Shown here in pieces: positions 42,515 to 51,533 of a stretch of DNA of 64,000 nt. The position numbers and the translations under genes are program-made. This stretch comes from Microlunatus kandeliicorticis (lineage in GTDB: Bacteria; Actinomycetota; Actinomycetes; Propionibacteriales; Propionibacteriaceae). The stretch covers positions 1,016,421 to 1,080,420 of the forward strand of contig NZ_JACGWT010000001.1 of NCBI RefSeq assembly GCF_014137855.1, in the 5' to 3' direction. The notes below the pieces were generated by a model. The model was not told the origin of the DNA and made no database searches. It saw only the letters and a list, made by a program, of their open reading frames with translations. The stretch's first letter is position 1. Every line of letters begins with the position of its first letter.

Positions 42515-43437
42515 CCGCGGGCTCGCGTGCGGGCCAACGCGATCCCGCCGAGCACCGCCCCGACCAGCCCGAGCCCGGCCCCGGTGGCGCCGAGCGTGAG
42601 ACCGGCGCCGGACGTCCCTGCCGCGGCGGTCGTGGGCTGCGTCCCGGTCGACGCCCCGGTTGACCCGTGCCCCGAGGAGCCCTCGCTCGATCCAGGTGAG
42701 GCCGCACCGGTGGCCGGCCCCGAGGTCGACCCCGCGCCGTGGTCGTCGCCCCCGGCCGTGGCGGCCCCGACCGCCACGGTCGGCGCCGGGTACTCGGGCT
42801 CCTCGCCCGAGGCGGGGGTCGGCTGGTTCCAGCGGACGACCCTGCCGTCGGAGTAGGTCTGGGTGGCCGGGAAGGAGAGCGTGGTCCCGGCCGCGGGCAG
42901 CGGCGAGACCATGATCGCGAACTGCTGGTACTCACCCGGCCCGACCTGTTGGCCCTCGCTCGCCGTCCAGGTGACGGTGCGCACGGCCTTGGTCAGCGTG
43001 GTGCCGCCGACGTCGACCGGTGAGGGCAGGGTCGCCTCGTTGACGCTGACGTCCCAGCCGGCCACCGGTCTGGCGCTCACGTAGAGGAACGGGTGGTCCT
43101 GCGGCAGGGTCACCGAGACCTCGGTGGTGCCGGCGTTCTCGGACTCGGTGGGCACGGTGAAGGTCAGCTGGCTCGAGCCGCCGGCGGTGGGGTGGTCGGC
43201 CTCGACGTGGACGTGGGCCGAGGCGGGCAGCGCGCCGGCCAGCCAGAGCGCGGCGGCGGCCAGATCGCCGAGGGCGACCCGGACCCCGACGCGACGAAGC
43301 GCGCGCCGACGGACCGGGCGACGGGCCGGGCGACGGACCTGGCGAGCGCGCGGCGTGCGGCCGGGCGGGCCGGCGGTCGGCCCGGCGTGGGGAGTGGCTG
43401 GGGAAGCGGTCGGGTGGGCGGACGTGGACGTGGACAT
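42511..43437 (-). CDS. ycnI: YcnI family (DUF1775) copper-binding protein
   Basis: Exported protein of 308 aa. A long Arg-rich N-region precedes the signal helix (about 51-74), whose cleavage would expose His75 of HVHVEAD; a mature N-terminal histidine plus Glu79 and a nearby tryptophan form the Cu(II) site in characterised YcnI. The domain runs to about 220, then a Ser/Gly/Thr linker and a C-terminal membrane helix (about 283-303). ATG with AGGAG 8 nt upstream. Third gene of the copper operon. Confidence 0.88.
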   Translation of the reverse strand: MSTSTSAHPTASPATPHAGPTAGPPGRTPRARQVRRPARRPVRRRALRRVGVRVALGDLAAAALWLAGALPASAHVHVEADHPTAGGSSQLTFTVPTESENAGTTEVSVTLPQDHPFLYVSARPVAGWDVSVNEATLPSPVDVGGTTLTKAVRTVTWTASEGQQVGPGEYQQFAIMVSPLPAAGTTLSFPATQTYSDGRVVRWNQPTPASGEEPEYPAPTVAVGAATAGGDDHGAGSTSGPATGAASPGSSEGSSGHGSTGASTGTQPTTAAAGTSGAGLTLGATGAGLGLVGAVLGGIALARTRARG

Positions 43438-43500
43438 GCGCAGAACTCCTGGGTTCGACGAGCGACGGGACGCAGGCGGAGCCGCCGGCGCCCGTACGGG

Positions 43501-44289
43501 TCAGCCGGTGGCCAGGAGGACGTGCGGAGGAGCCCGTCCGCCGACGCGGACGAGGGCCGCCGTGCCGGCGGCGCGGAGGCGGAGCGGGACGGCCGGCCGC
43601 ACCGGTCGCGGGCGTCGGCGACCGAGGCGTCCGGCGGCCGCGACGATCCGGTCGACGACGACGTCGGCGACCCGTTCGGCCACCCGCCAGAGCAGGCGCT
43701 CGCCGCGGGCCAGCAGCCAGGCGGTGACCAGCGTGGCGACGAGGTGGGCGAGCAGCATCGGCGCCATCGCGGCCAGCATCGAACCGGTCGCGCCGGCGCC
43801 CGTCCCACTGGCCGTCCAGACACCCGCCGAGCCGATCCCGGACGCGTGCAGCTGCGGGGCGAGGCAGGCCCCCGTGGCGGTCAGCGCACCGGGCATCCCA
43901 GGCATCCCGGGCATCCCGGCCGTGCTCGCCCCGCCGGCGGCGCCGTGACCGACGGCGGGCACGCACTCGGAGCCGGCGGCGAGGGAGAACACGAGGTGCA
44001 GACCGGCCTGCTGGACCAGCAGCACGACCACCAGCAGGGGGAGCCGGAGTCGCCGGGCGGTCAGCACGACCGCGGCGGTGCCGACGAACGCGGTCAGCGC
44101 GGCCAGCAACCACCACGGCGGCAGCACACCGCCGCCGAGCCGGTGCGCGGCACAGGCCAGAGCCATCGAGGAGCCGCCGAGGGCGGCCACCCGGAGCGCG
44201 CGGCGGCGGCCGTGGAGTGGCGCGCCGAGGTCGTCGGACCCCGGACCGTGACCCGAGGGGGCCGGTCGCTCGGCGCGCCTCGGCGTCAC
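43501..44289 (-). CDS. Membrane protein of the copper operon, unknown
   Basis: Protein of 262 aa with four hydrophobic segments and a Met/Gly/Pro-rich loop (GMPGMPGMPG) plus several histidines between helices three and four, which could bind Cu(I). An Arg-rich C-terminal third (about 200-262) is predicted cytoplasmic. I do not recognise the family. The GTG overlaps the copD-ctaG stop by 4 nt, and the ycnI gene follows 63 nt on, so it is fixed inside the copper operon and probably takes part in copper handling. Confidence 0.72.
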   Translation of the reverse strand: MTPRRAERPAPSGHGPGSDDLGAPLHGRRRALRVAALGGSSMALACAAHRLGGGVLPPWWLLAALTAFVGTAAVVLTARRLRLPLLVVVLLVQQAGLHLVFSLAAGSECVPAVGHGAAGGASTAGMPGMPGMPGALTATGACLAPQLHASGIGSAGVWTASGTGAGATGSMLAAMAPMLLAHLVATLVTAWLLARGERLLWRVAERVADVVVDRIVAAAGRLGRRRPRPVRPAVPLRLRAAGTAALVRVGGRAPPHVLLATG

Positions 44290-46478
44290 CGACGACCCCG
44301 GTCGGAGCCGGCCGGTCCGGCGACCCGGCCCTCGGCCCCGTCCTGAGCGCCGCCGTGTCCGGCGGCAGTCTCGGTACGGACGTCGGTCCCGGCCTCGGCT
44401 GCCTCCCGGGCTGCATCCTGGGCCGGGGCCTCTGCAGTCGTCTCGGTCGCCCGCGCGCCGTCCGGGTTGGACCGCAGGCGCCCGGACCGGCTGGCCAGCT
44501 CGGCCAGCTGCGCGTTGTAGCGGGCGAGGTCGGCGTCGCCGTCGCGGTCGGCCTTGCGGTCGTACTGGCGGGTCCGGCGGCCGTCGCTGCGTACCCAGGA
44601 GACCAAGAGGGCCAGCCCGAGCAGCAGCGACGGGATGTCGCCGAGCCCCCAGGCCAGCGCACCACCGGTCTGCTGGTCGGCCAGCAGGGCGGCCTGGTCG
44701 GTCCTGCCGAGCGCCGCCCACCAGTCCGGGGCGAGCAGCTCGGCGGAGCCCATCAGCGACAACCCGAAGAAGGCGTGCACGGCGAGGGTGCCGAGCAGCA
44801 GCAGCATCCGCAGCGGGTACGACGGTCGCGACGGCCCCGGGTCGGGACCGGCCAGCGACCAGATGAACAGGTAGCCGGTGCCGAGGAAGTGCAGGGTCAT
44901 CAGCGTGTGGCCGGTGTGGGTGAACAGGGCCAGCTGGAACAGGTCGGTGTAGTAGAAGACCACCAGCCCGCCGACGAACAGCGCGGCGGCGACCAGCGGG
45001 TGGCCCAGCACCCGCAGCGGCCGGGAGTGGATGAGCCGGAGCAGGGTCTCGCGCGGGCCGAGGCTCCCGTCGGTCCGTGCCCGGAGCGCCCGGAGGGCCA
45101 GCGTGACCGGCGCTCCGAAGACCAGCGGCATCGGGACCAGCACCATCAGCGCCATGTGCTGGAGCATGTGCGCGCTGAAGGTGAGCATCCCGTAGACCGC
45201 GATGCCGCCGCTGGTCACGTAGGCCAGCAGCAGGCACCCGCCGAGCCAGCTGATCGTCCGGCCGATCGGCCAGGTCACGCCGCGGCGACGCAGCCGGACG
45301 ACGGCGGCCAGGTAGAACCCGGCGCCGGCCACCGCCGCCAGCAGCCAGAGCGTCTCCGGGTACCAGACGGTCAGGTAGCGCAGCGGCGTCGCGGGCGGCG
45401 GCGCGGGATAGCTGAGCAGCGCGACGTACCGGTCGGTCGACTCGGTCGCCCCGACCGGCGGTGCGGAGCGGGAGAGCGCGACGGCCAGGCCGAGGGTCGC
45501 GCCCATCAGCAGCACCTCCACCGCGGCCAGCCGTCGGAACGCGCCCGGCGCGGTGCCGATCGCCGGCAGCGTCCGGCGTCGGTGCAGCCAGCCGGCCACC
45601 CCGAGCAGCACCAGCGCGAGCGCCTTGCCCAGCACCAGCAGCCCGTAGCCTCCGGCCAACGCGGTGACCGACCAGCCGAGCCGCAGGCCGGCGTTGATCA
45701 CCCCGGACAGGGCGACCAGCGCGAAGCACCCGCCGGCCAGCGTCGAGTACCGCGCGGCGACGGCCGGGAGGTCACGACCGAGCCGGCGTGAGGTGAGCAC
45801 CAGCGCGCCGAGCCCGCCGACCCACACGACCACGCCGACCAGGTGGAGGGCCAGGCTGTCGACGGCGTTCATGTGGTCGCGCGCACCGCCCGCGTGGCCG
45901 GCCAGCGACAGCGGCAGCAGCGCGAGCACCGCGAAGACGGCCGCCCAGGCGACCGCGACCACCCGGGTGGCCAGCACCGCGAGGTTGATCACCACGAGCA
46001 CGGCCAGCACGCTGACGCCGAGCGCGCGGCCGAGGTCGACCTGGGTCAGGAACGACAGCAGCGTGGTGGTGAAGCCCGGGCCGCCCGGCGGGATCCCCGA
46101 GACGTCGGAGGTGGTGAGCACCAGCACGCCGAGCGCGGCGAACAGCCAGACCGCCGCGCTGGTCACCGCGAGCTTGAGCACCGCCTGCCGGGTCCCGACC
46201 AGCCGGTCCGGCTCGCTCCGGCGGGCCGGCGGCAGCAGGAAGGCGCAGACCAGCAACAGCCCCACGGTGAGCGAGGCGGCGCCGTCGTGCACCGCGCGGA
46301 GTGCCGGCAGACCGACGCGGACGACCACGCCGGGGTCGAGCAACCCGCGGGCGGGAGCGCCGAGCTGACCGGTGAGGCCGAGCACCAGCAGCGTGACGAG
46401 CACCGACAGCGCCCCGGCGAGCAGCACCGGCCGGTAACCGGCGCGGGTGTCCGCGCCGGCCTCGGTGGTGGTGCTCAT
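44286..46478 (-). CDS. CopD-CtaG fusion: copper import / cytochrome oxidase copper insertion
   Basis: Polytopic protein of 730 aa with about 16 membrane helices. The N-terminal half (to about 340) resembles CopD, with HMNAVDSLALHLVGVVVWVGG as core; the C-terminal half is a CtaG/caa3 assembly domain, with SAHMLQHMALMV, GHP and THTGHTLMTLHF histidine/methionine motifs. The tail (about 645-730) is hydrophilic and Ala/Glu-rich. Such fusions are common in actinobacteria and couple copper entry to oxidase maturation. ATG with GAGG upstream. First gene of the operon; TACGAT at 46574-46579 is a possible -10 with a 95-nt leader. Confidence 0.88.
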   Translation of the reverse strand: MSTTTEAGADTRAGYRPVLLAGALSVLVTLLVLGLTGQLGAPARGLLDPGVVVRVGLPALRAVHDGAASLTVGLLLVCAFLLPPARRSEPDRLVGTRQAVLKLAVTSAAVWLFAALGVLVLTTSDVSGIPPGGPGFTTTLLSFLTQVDLGRALGVSVLAVLVVINLAVLATRVVAVAWAAVFAVLALLPLSLAGHAGGARDHMNAVDSLALHLVGVVVWVGGLGALVLTSRRLGRDLPAVAARYSTLAGGCFALVALSGVINAGLRLGWSVTALAGGYGLLVLGKALALVLLGVAGWLHRRRTLPAIGTAPGAFRRLAAVEVLLMGATLGLAVALSRSAPPVGATESTDRYVALLSYPAPPPATPLRYLTVWYPETLWLLAAVAGAGFYLAAVVRLRRRGVTWPIGRTISWLGGCLLLAYVTSGGIAVYGMLTFSAHMLQHMALMVLVPMPLVFGAPVTLALRALRARTDGSLGPRETLLRLIHSRPLRVLGHPLVAAALFVGGLVVFYYTDLFQLALFTHTGHTLMTLHFLGTGYLFIWSLAGPDPGPSRPSYPLRMLLLLGTLAVHAFFGLSLMGSAELLAPDWWAALGRTDQAALLADQQTGGALAWGLGDIPSLLLGLALLVSWVRSDGRRTRQYDRKADRDGDADLARYNAQLAELASRSGRLRSNPDGARATETTAEAPAQDAAREAAEAGTDVRTETAAGHGGAQDGAEGRVAGPAGSDRGRR

Positions 46479-46685
46479 CGTCCCGTCCTCACTCGACCCT
46501 CGTTCGCTCTGCGCTGCGGCCGCCCTCGCCCGGCTCCCGCCCGGCCCCGGGCGGTCCCGCGTCCGGATCTCCGATCGTACGGGCCGGCGCCGACACCGCC
46601 GGTCGCCCGATCCGAGCGAGCTGACCGAGCCGGGGGCCGGTGTTCGGTCCCCGCCCTCCGTGCACCGTCGTGCCAGCATGGATCC

Positions 46686-47354
46686 ATGACGCGGTCGCGT
46701 CGGCACCTCGACGCCGACGAGCAGGTGGTGGTGCACACCCGCACCCACGCCAAGGCCCTGATCGGGCCGGCGGTGCTGCTGGTGCTGCTCGGTGCGGCGG
46801 TCGGGGCCGGTTCGGCGGCGCTGCCGCCCCTGCTCCCGGCCAGCAGCCGGCCGGCGATGCAGGGGGTGCTGGTGCTGCTCGGGGTCGTGCTGGCGGTCTG
46901 GTGGGTGGTCCGGCCGTTCCTGCGGTGGGCGACCACCACGTACACGATCACCGACCGCCGGCTCAACACCCGCAGCGGCATCCTCAGCCGGACGGGCAAG
47001 GACATCCCGCTGGTCCGGGTCACCGACGTCAGCTCCGAACGCAGTCTGTCCGACCGGGTCTTCGGCTGCGGGACGCTGGTCGTGCAGACGGCTGCCGAGA
47101 ACGGCACGATCACCCTCGACGACGTCCCCGACGTGGTCTGGGTGCAGGACGAGCTCACCGCGCTGCTGTTCGCCCCGCACGGCGGGTGGTCGGCACCGGG
47201 GGAGCCCGTCGACGTCGGCGGGTACGGCCGCGCAGCCGCCGACCCCGACGACGACCCCGACGACCCCGACGACCCCGACGACCCCGACGACCCCGACGAG
47301 GACGGCGGGCGTCGGGTGCCCGGGCGGAGCTCACGCCGGGCGCGTCGCCGGTGA
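46686..47354 (+). CDS. PH domain-containing membrane protein
   Basis: Protein of 222 aa. Two membrane helices (about 26-44 and 57-77) are followed by a bacterial PH domain (bPH2, about 80-165) with the family block TTTYTITDRRLNTRSGILSRTG. It corresponds to the conserved membrane protein next to birA/gtrA in mycobacteria; function unknown. The C-terminus is an acidic tail of Asp-Pro-Asp repeats encoded by a 9-bp tandem repeat, then Arg-rich. The ATG lacks a ribosome binding site. The following gene overlaps its stop by 4 nt. Confidence 0.82.
   Translation: MTRSRRHLDADEQVVVHTRTHAKALIGPAVLLVLLGAAVGAGSAALPPLLPASSRPAMQGVLVLLGVVLAVWWVVRPFLRWATTTYTITDRRLNTRSGILSRTGKDIPLVRVTDVSSERSLSDRVFGCGTLVVQTAAENGTITLDDVPDVVWVQDELTALLFAPHGGWSAPGEPVDVGGYGRAAADPDDDPDDPDDPDDPDDPDEDGGRRVPGRSSRRARRR
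47240..47300 (+). repeat. 9-bp microsatellite (GACCCCGAC) in the PH protein gene
   Basis: About six in-frame copies coding Asp-Pro-Asp, nearly uninterrupted. Copy number changes by slippage would lengthen or shorten the acidic tail without a frameshift. Confidence 0.85.
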
Positions 47355-47931
47355 ACCTCGTCGTGCTCTGGGGACCGGCCGCGGTGGGGAAACTGACCGT
47401 GGCGCGGGCGGTCTCGGCGGTCGTCGGCTACCCGGTGTTCCACAATCACCTGGTCGTCGACCTGCTCACCACCGTGTTCCCGTTCGGCACCGAGCCCTTC
47501 GTCCGGCTGCGGGACCGGATGTGGCTCGACGTGTTCGCCGCCGCGGCTGCCGCCGGGCGCTCGCTCGTCTTCACCTTCGCCCCCGAGGAGACCGTCCCGA
47601 TCGGTTTCGGCGACCGCGTCGAACGGGCGGTCGGGGCCGCCGGGACCGTCAGGTGGGTGGAGCTGCGGGTCGCCCGCGCCGAGCAGGTGCGCCGGCTCGC
47701 GTCACCCGGTCGCCGGGAGTTCCACAAGCTGACCGATCCTGCGCTGCTCGGCCCGGCGGGGGCCGACGACCGCGACCCGCTGCCGCCGAGCTGGTGGTCG
47801 ACACCGGGGCGCTGGCCGCGGCCGAGGCGGCGGCGACCGTCGTCCGTGCGCTCGGTCTGCGGCCCGAGCCGGCTCTGCCGCGCTACCCGTCCCCTGCGGA
47901 GCAGATCCGTCGGGACGAGCAGGACCGCTGA
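47351..47931 (+). pseudogene. P-loop kinase-like protein, frameshifted
   Basis: AAA/shikimate-kinase-like P-loop protein broken by a -1 frameshift. The first frame (GTG at 47351, overlapping the PH stop) has Walker A GPAAVGKLT at 8-16 and a full kinase core to about LLGPAGADDRDPLPP. The expected C-terminal part ELVVDTGALAAAEAAATVV continues in the neighbouring frame and ends at a TGA at 47931. One missing G after position 47788 would restore a single frame of about 193 aa. Left as is, the first frame runs on without stop through the gtrA gene. It is either a recent real deletion or a sequencing error in a GC run. Confidence 0.75.
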
Positions 47932-48021
47932 CCACCGGGGCGACGCCCACGAAGCGGCCGACCCGGCTGTGACCTCGCCCAGAGCCGGGCTCGGCGGCGG
48001 GCGGGCGGCCGGGCCGACGAC

Positions 48022-48027
48022 TAGTCT
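48022..48027 (+). promoter_or_regulatory. Leaderless -10 box for the GtrA gene
   Basis: TAGTCT, 7 nt before the GTG; it fixes the start of a gene whose frame is open far upstream. Confidence 0.5.
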
Positions 48028-48034
48028 CGGGGCC

Positions 48035-48526
48035 GTGCCGGACCGGACCGACCCCGCCCCGAACGCCGCTGCCGCGGTGCCGGCGCCGGTCGCGCTGCCG
48101 CTCGAGCCGCCGGCCGAGGAGCCCGCGCCGCTCGGGCTGCGCAGCCAGCTGACCCGGTTCGTGATCACCGGCGGTCTGTCGGCGGTGGTCGACTTCGGCG
48201 TGCTCTCGCTGCTGATGGCGTTCGGGCTCGGCCACACGCCGGCCAAGGCGATCTCGTTCGTCTGCGGCACCACCACCGCCTACCTGATCAACCGCCGCTG
48301 GACCTTCAGGGCCGAGCCGTCCCGACGCCGGTTCGCCGCGGTGGTGGTCCTCTACGCGGTCACCTTCGCGCTCCAGGTCGGGCTGTTCGCCCTGCTCTAC
48401 CCGTTCCTGCTCGGCCGCGGCCTGAGCGAGGCGGCGGTCCGGGTGGTCGCCTTCGTGATCGCCCAGGGCGTGGCCACCACGGTCAACTTCATCGTCCAGC
48501 GCGCGGTCATCTTCCGGCTCCGCTGA
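48035..48526 (+). CDS. GtrA family membrane protein
   Basis: Protein of 163 aa: a Pro/Ala-rich N-terminus (1-38) and four membrane helices with the GtrA signature FVITGGLSAVVDFGVL, TTAYLINRRWTF and a late TTVNFIVQRAVIF. GtrA proteins are thought to flip lipid-linked sugars (polyprenyl-phosphate-glucose or arabinose); one is next to birA/purK in mycobacteria too. A link to the DPA operon is possible but unproven. Its 3' end overlaps the convergent amidotransferase gene by 20 nt. Confidence 0.87.
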   Translation: MPDRTDPAPNAAAAVPAPVALPLEPPAEEPAPLGLRSQLTRFVITGGLSAVVDFGVLSLLMAFGLGHTPAKAISFVCGTTTAYLINRRWTFRAEPSRRRFAAVVVLYAVTFALQVGLFALLYPFLLGRGLSEAAVRVVAFVIAQGVATTVNFIVQRAVIFRLR

Positions 48527-49280
48527 CCCCGCCGGCCTGCCCCGGTTCGCGGGCGGCCTCGACTAGCCCGGCGAACAGCCCCAGGTCGGCCAGCTTCTCC
48601 GGGTGCCACTGCACGCCGAGCCGGAACGGCCGGCTCGGGTCCTCGATCGCCTCGATCACGCCGTCCTGGCTCCGCGCGCTGACCACGAAGCCGGGGTGGT
48701 CGGCCACCGCCTGGTGGTGGTGGCAGTGCGACGGGAGCTCCGCGCCGACCAGCCGGCGGAGCAACGACCCGGGCTCGGTCCGCACCGGGAGCTCGCCGAA
48801 CGCGTCACCGCCGGGGGAGTGCTGCTCGTGGCCGACGGTGTCCGGCAGGTGCTGGGTGAGGCTGCCGCCGGCCCAGACCGCGAGCGCCTGCATCCCGCGG
48901 CAGATGCCGAGGATCGGCACGCCGCGCGCCGCAGCGGCGTCGAGCAGCCGCAGCTCCCAGCTGTCGCGTTCGTCGTGCACCCCGCCGGTCCGTGGGTGCG
49001 GCGTCGCGCCGTACCGCTGCGGACTGATGTCCCCGCCGCCGCTGATGATCACCGCGTCGAGTCGGTCGACCACCGTCCGCGCCGCGTCGGCGCCGTCACC
49101 GCCCCCGTCGCCGGCGACCAGCCCGGCCGGCGGGAGCAGCACCGGGATGCCGCCGGCCAGCTCGACCGAGCGGGTGTAGTCGGCGGGCAGCAGATCCGCC
49201 TCCTCCGACCAGACGCCCCAGTGCGCCTGCTCGCGGTAGAGGCTGATCCCGATCACCGGACGTCCCACGACCGTCTCCAC
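48507..49280 (-). CDS. Class I glutamine amidotransferase, gamma-glutamyl hydrolase (PuuD-like)
   Basis: Peptidase C26-type hydrolase of 257 aa that removes the gamma-glutamyl group at the end of a gamma-glutamylation pathway. Catalytic Cys127 in GICRGMQ, His226 and Glu228 in WHPEK; IISGGGDISP at 78-87 is the PuuD oxyanion region. GTG start after GAGGGACAGGGA (a second GTG four codons on is possible). Last gene of the catabolic operon: with the upstream ligase and dehydrogenases it would release glutamate plus the oxidised amine (glycine if the substrate is ethanolamine, GABA if putrescine). Confidence 0.88.
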   Translation of the reverse strand: METVVGRPVIGISLYREQAHWGVWSEEADLLPADYTRSVELAGGIPVLLPPAGLVAGDGGGDGADAARTVVDRLDAVIISGGGDISPQRYGATPHPRTGGVHDERDSWELRLLDAAAARGVPILGICRGMQALAVWAGGSLTQHLPDTVGHEQHSPGGDAFGELPVRTEPGSLLRRLVGAELPSHCHHHQAVADHPGFVVSARSQDGVIEAIEDPSRPFRLGVQWHPEKLADLGLFAGLVEAAREPGQAGGVSGAGR

Positions 49281-49303
49281 TCCCTGTCCCTCGCCGTCGG
49301 CGC

Positions 49304-50071
49304 TCAGAGCGGGGTGACGTAGGCGGCCGAGATCCCGCCGTCCACCAGGAAGGTGTTGGCCGTGACGAAGCTCGACTCGTCCGAGGCCAGGAACAGCACC
49401 GCGTTGGCGATCTCCTCGGGCTCGGCGAACCGGCCCATCGGCACGTGCACCAGCCGGCGGGCGGCCCGCTCGGGATCGCTGGCGAACAGCTCGCGGAGCA
49501 GCGGGGTGTTGACCGGGCCCGGGCAGAGCGCGTTGACCCGCACTCCGGACCGGGCGAACTGGACGCCGAGCTCGCGGCTCATCGACAGCACCCCGCCCTT
49601 GCTGGCCGAGTAGGAGATCTGCGAGGTGGCCGCGCCCATGATCGCCACGAACGAGGCGGTGTTGATGATCGACCCGCGGCCCTGCTCGAGCATCGGGGTC
49701 AGGGCGGCCTTGCAGCACAGGAAGACGCTGGTCAGGTTGACCTCCTGCACGCGGTGCCAGGCGTCCAGCCCGGTGGTGGTGATCGAGTCGTCGTCGGGCG
49801 GGGAGATCCCGGCGTTGTTGAAGGCCACGTCCACGCTCCCGAAGTCGGTCCGGGCCTGACCGAACAGCGCCTCGACCTGCTCGGGGTCGGTGACGTCGGT
49901 GGCCACGAAGGCGCCACCGACCTCCTCGGCGATCCCCGGACCGCGCTCGGTGTCGAGGTCACCGATCACCACCCGCGCCCCCTCGGCGCCCAGCCGGCGC
50001 ACCGAGGCCAAACCGATCCCCGAGCAGCCTCCGGTGACCACCGCCACCTTGCCCTCGACCCGTCCTGCCAT
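49304..50071 (-). CDS. SDR family dehydrogenase of the gamma-glutamylation operon
   Basis: Classical SDR of 255 aa: cofactor loop TGGCSGIG at 13-20, NNAG at 85-88, active site Ser140, Tyr154, Lys158 (YSASK), and NTFLVDGG near the end. Asp38 after strand 2 favours NAD+. In this operon an alcohol dehydrogenase would oxidise gamma-glutamyl-ethanolamide to the aldehyde; no flavin amine oxidase (PuuB) is present. ATG behind AGGGAACG; 101-bp gap to the ALDH gene includes a short tandem repeat. Confidence 0.82.
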   Translation of the reverse strand: MAGRVEGKVAVVTGGCSGIGLASVRRLGAEGARVVIGDLDTERGPGIAEEVGGAFVATDVTDPEQVEALFGQARTDFGSVDVAFNNAGISPPDDDSITTTGLDAWHRVQEVNLTSVFLCCKAALTPMLEQGRGSIINTASFVAIMGAATSQISYSASKGGVLSMSRELGVQFARSGVRVNALCPGPVNTPLLRELFASDPERAARRLVHVPMGRFAEPEEIANAVLFLASDESSFVTANTFLVDGGISAAYVTPL

Positions 50072-50090
50072 CGTTCCCTGTGCTCCTTCT

Positions 50091-50134
50091 CGTTCGTCGT
50101 CGCTCGTTCGTCGTCGCTCGTTCGTGATCGTGAT
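50091..50134. repeat. Short tandem repeat (14 bp) between ALDH and SDR genes
   Basis: CGTTCGTCGTCGCT twice in direct order plus a third, diverging start. In the operon spacer; no evident function. Confidence 0.7.
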
Positions 50135-50172
50135 CATGGTGCTGCTCGGGTTCCGGCCCCGGCGGGGTCGCC

Positions 50173-51531
50173 TCAGCCGTGGGCGATGAACACGTTCTTC
50201 TCCTCGGTGAACGCGTCCGGCGCGTCCGGTCCCAGCTCGCGTCCCAGCCCCGACTGCTTGTAGCCGCCGAACGGCGTCCAGTAGCGGACCGAGGAGTGGC
50301 TGTTGACGCTGAGGTTGCCGGCCTGGACGGCCCGGGCCACCCGCAGCGCCCGGTCGAGGTCACGGGTGAAGATCGAGCCGGACAGCCCGTAGTCGGAGTC
50401 GTTGGCCAGCTGGACGGCCTCGGCCTCGTCGGCGAACGGCAGCACCGAGACCACCGGGCCGAACACCTCCTCCCGCCACACCGGCTGGTCGACGTCGGTG
50501 GCGGTGACCACCGTCGGCGGCAGGAAGAAGCCGTCGCCCTCGGGTGCCCGGCCCGCGAAGGCGACCTCGACACCGTCGAGGTAGCCGCGGACCCGGTCGC
50601 GCTGCGCGGCCGAGATCAACGGCCCCATGGCCACCTCGGGGTCGGTCGGGTCACCCACCCGGATCGCGGTCACCGCGGGCCCCAGCTTGGCCAGGAACTC
50701 CTCGTAGACCCCGGCCTGGACGAGGATCCGCGAGCGGGCGCAGCAGTCCTGGCCGGAGTTGTCGAAGACCGCGCCCGGGGCGGAGGCCGCCGCGGCGTCG
50801 ATGTCGGCGTCGGCGAAGATCACGTTGGCGCTCTTGCCGCCGAGCTCGAGGGTGCAGCGCTTCACCTGGGTGGCACACCGGGCCATGATCGTCTTGCCGA
50901 CCCGGGTCGAGCCGGTGAAGCTGATCTTGCGGACGTCCGGGTGGTCGACCAGGGCCTGGCCGACCGCTCCGTCGCCGGGCAGCACGGTGAGGACGCCCTC
51001 GGGCAGCCCGGCCTCGAGGGCCAGCTCACCGAGCCGGAGCGCGGTGCAAGGGGTCAGCTCCGACGGCTTGAGCACCACCGCGTTGCCGGCGGCCAGTGCG
51101 GGCCCGAACCCCCAGCCGGCGATCGGCATCGGGAAGTTCCACGGGACGATGATCCCGACCACGCCGAGCGGCTCACGGAAGGTGACGTCGACCCCGCCGG
51201 GCACCGGGATCTGCCGCCCGAACAGCCGCTCGGGCGCCCCGGCGTAGTAGTTCAGGACGTCGCGGACGTTGTCGGCCTCCCACAGCGCGTTGCCGCGCGG
51301 GTGGCCGGCGTTGGTGATCTCCAGCTCGGCCAGCTCGGTGCGGTGTCGTTCCACGGTGGTGGCGAAGGCGCGGAGCAGCCGGGCCCGCTCGCCGGGCGCC
51401 AGTGCGCGCCACTGCGCGAAGCCGGCCGCGGCCACGCCGACCGCCGCGTCGACGTCGGCGGGGCCGGCCATCGCGACCTCGGTGAAGGCGTGGCCGGTGG
51501 ACGGGTTGATCACCGGGACGGTGCTGGTCAT
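50173..51531 (-). CDS. Aldehyde dehydrogenase (gamma-glutamyl-aminoaldehyde type)
   Basis: NAD(P)+-dependent ALDH of 452 aa: PWNFP at 130-134, Lys155 in KPSELTP, catalytic base Glu229 in ELGGKS, nucleophile Cys263 in GQDCCARS, EEVFGPV near 355. In this operon it should oxidise a gamma-glutamylated aminoaldehyde to the acid. ATG 2 nt after the ligase stop. Confidence 0.87.
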   Translation of the reverse strand: MTSTVPVINPSTGHAFTEVAMAGPADVDAAVGVAAAGFAQWRALAPGERARLLRAFATTVERHRTELAELEITNAGHPRGNALWEADNVRDVLNYYAGAPERLFGRQIPVPGGVDVTFREPLGVVGIIVPWNFPMPIAGWGFGPALAAGNAVVLKPSELTPCTALRLGELALEAGLPEGVLTVLPGDGAVGQALVDHPDVRKISFTGSTRVGKTIMARCATQVKRCTLELGGKSANVIFADADIDAAAASAPGAVFDNSGQDCCARSRILVQAGVYEEFLAKLGPAVTAIRVGDPTDPEVAMGPLISAAQRDRVRGYLDGVEVAFAGRAPEGDGFFLPPTVVTATDVDQPVWREEVFGPVVSVLPFADEAEAVQLANDSDYGLSGSIFTRDLDRALRVARAVQAGNLSVNSHSSVRYWTPFGGYKQSGLGRELGPDAPDAFTEEKNVFIAHG

Positions 51532-51533
51532 GA

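Noticed and set aside
46640..48526. A single 628-residue frame joining the P-loop kinase and GtrA
   Set aside because: The kinase C-terminus is found in the adjacent frame, GtrA has its own -10 box and start, and the joining stretch is Arg/Pro-rich non-coding sequence.
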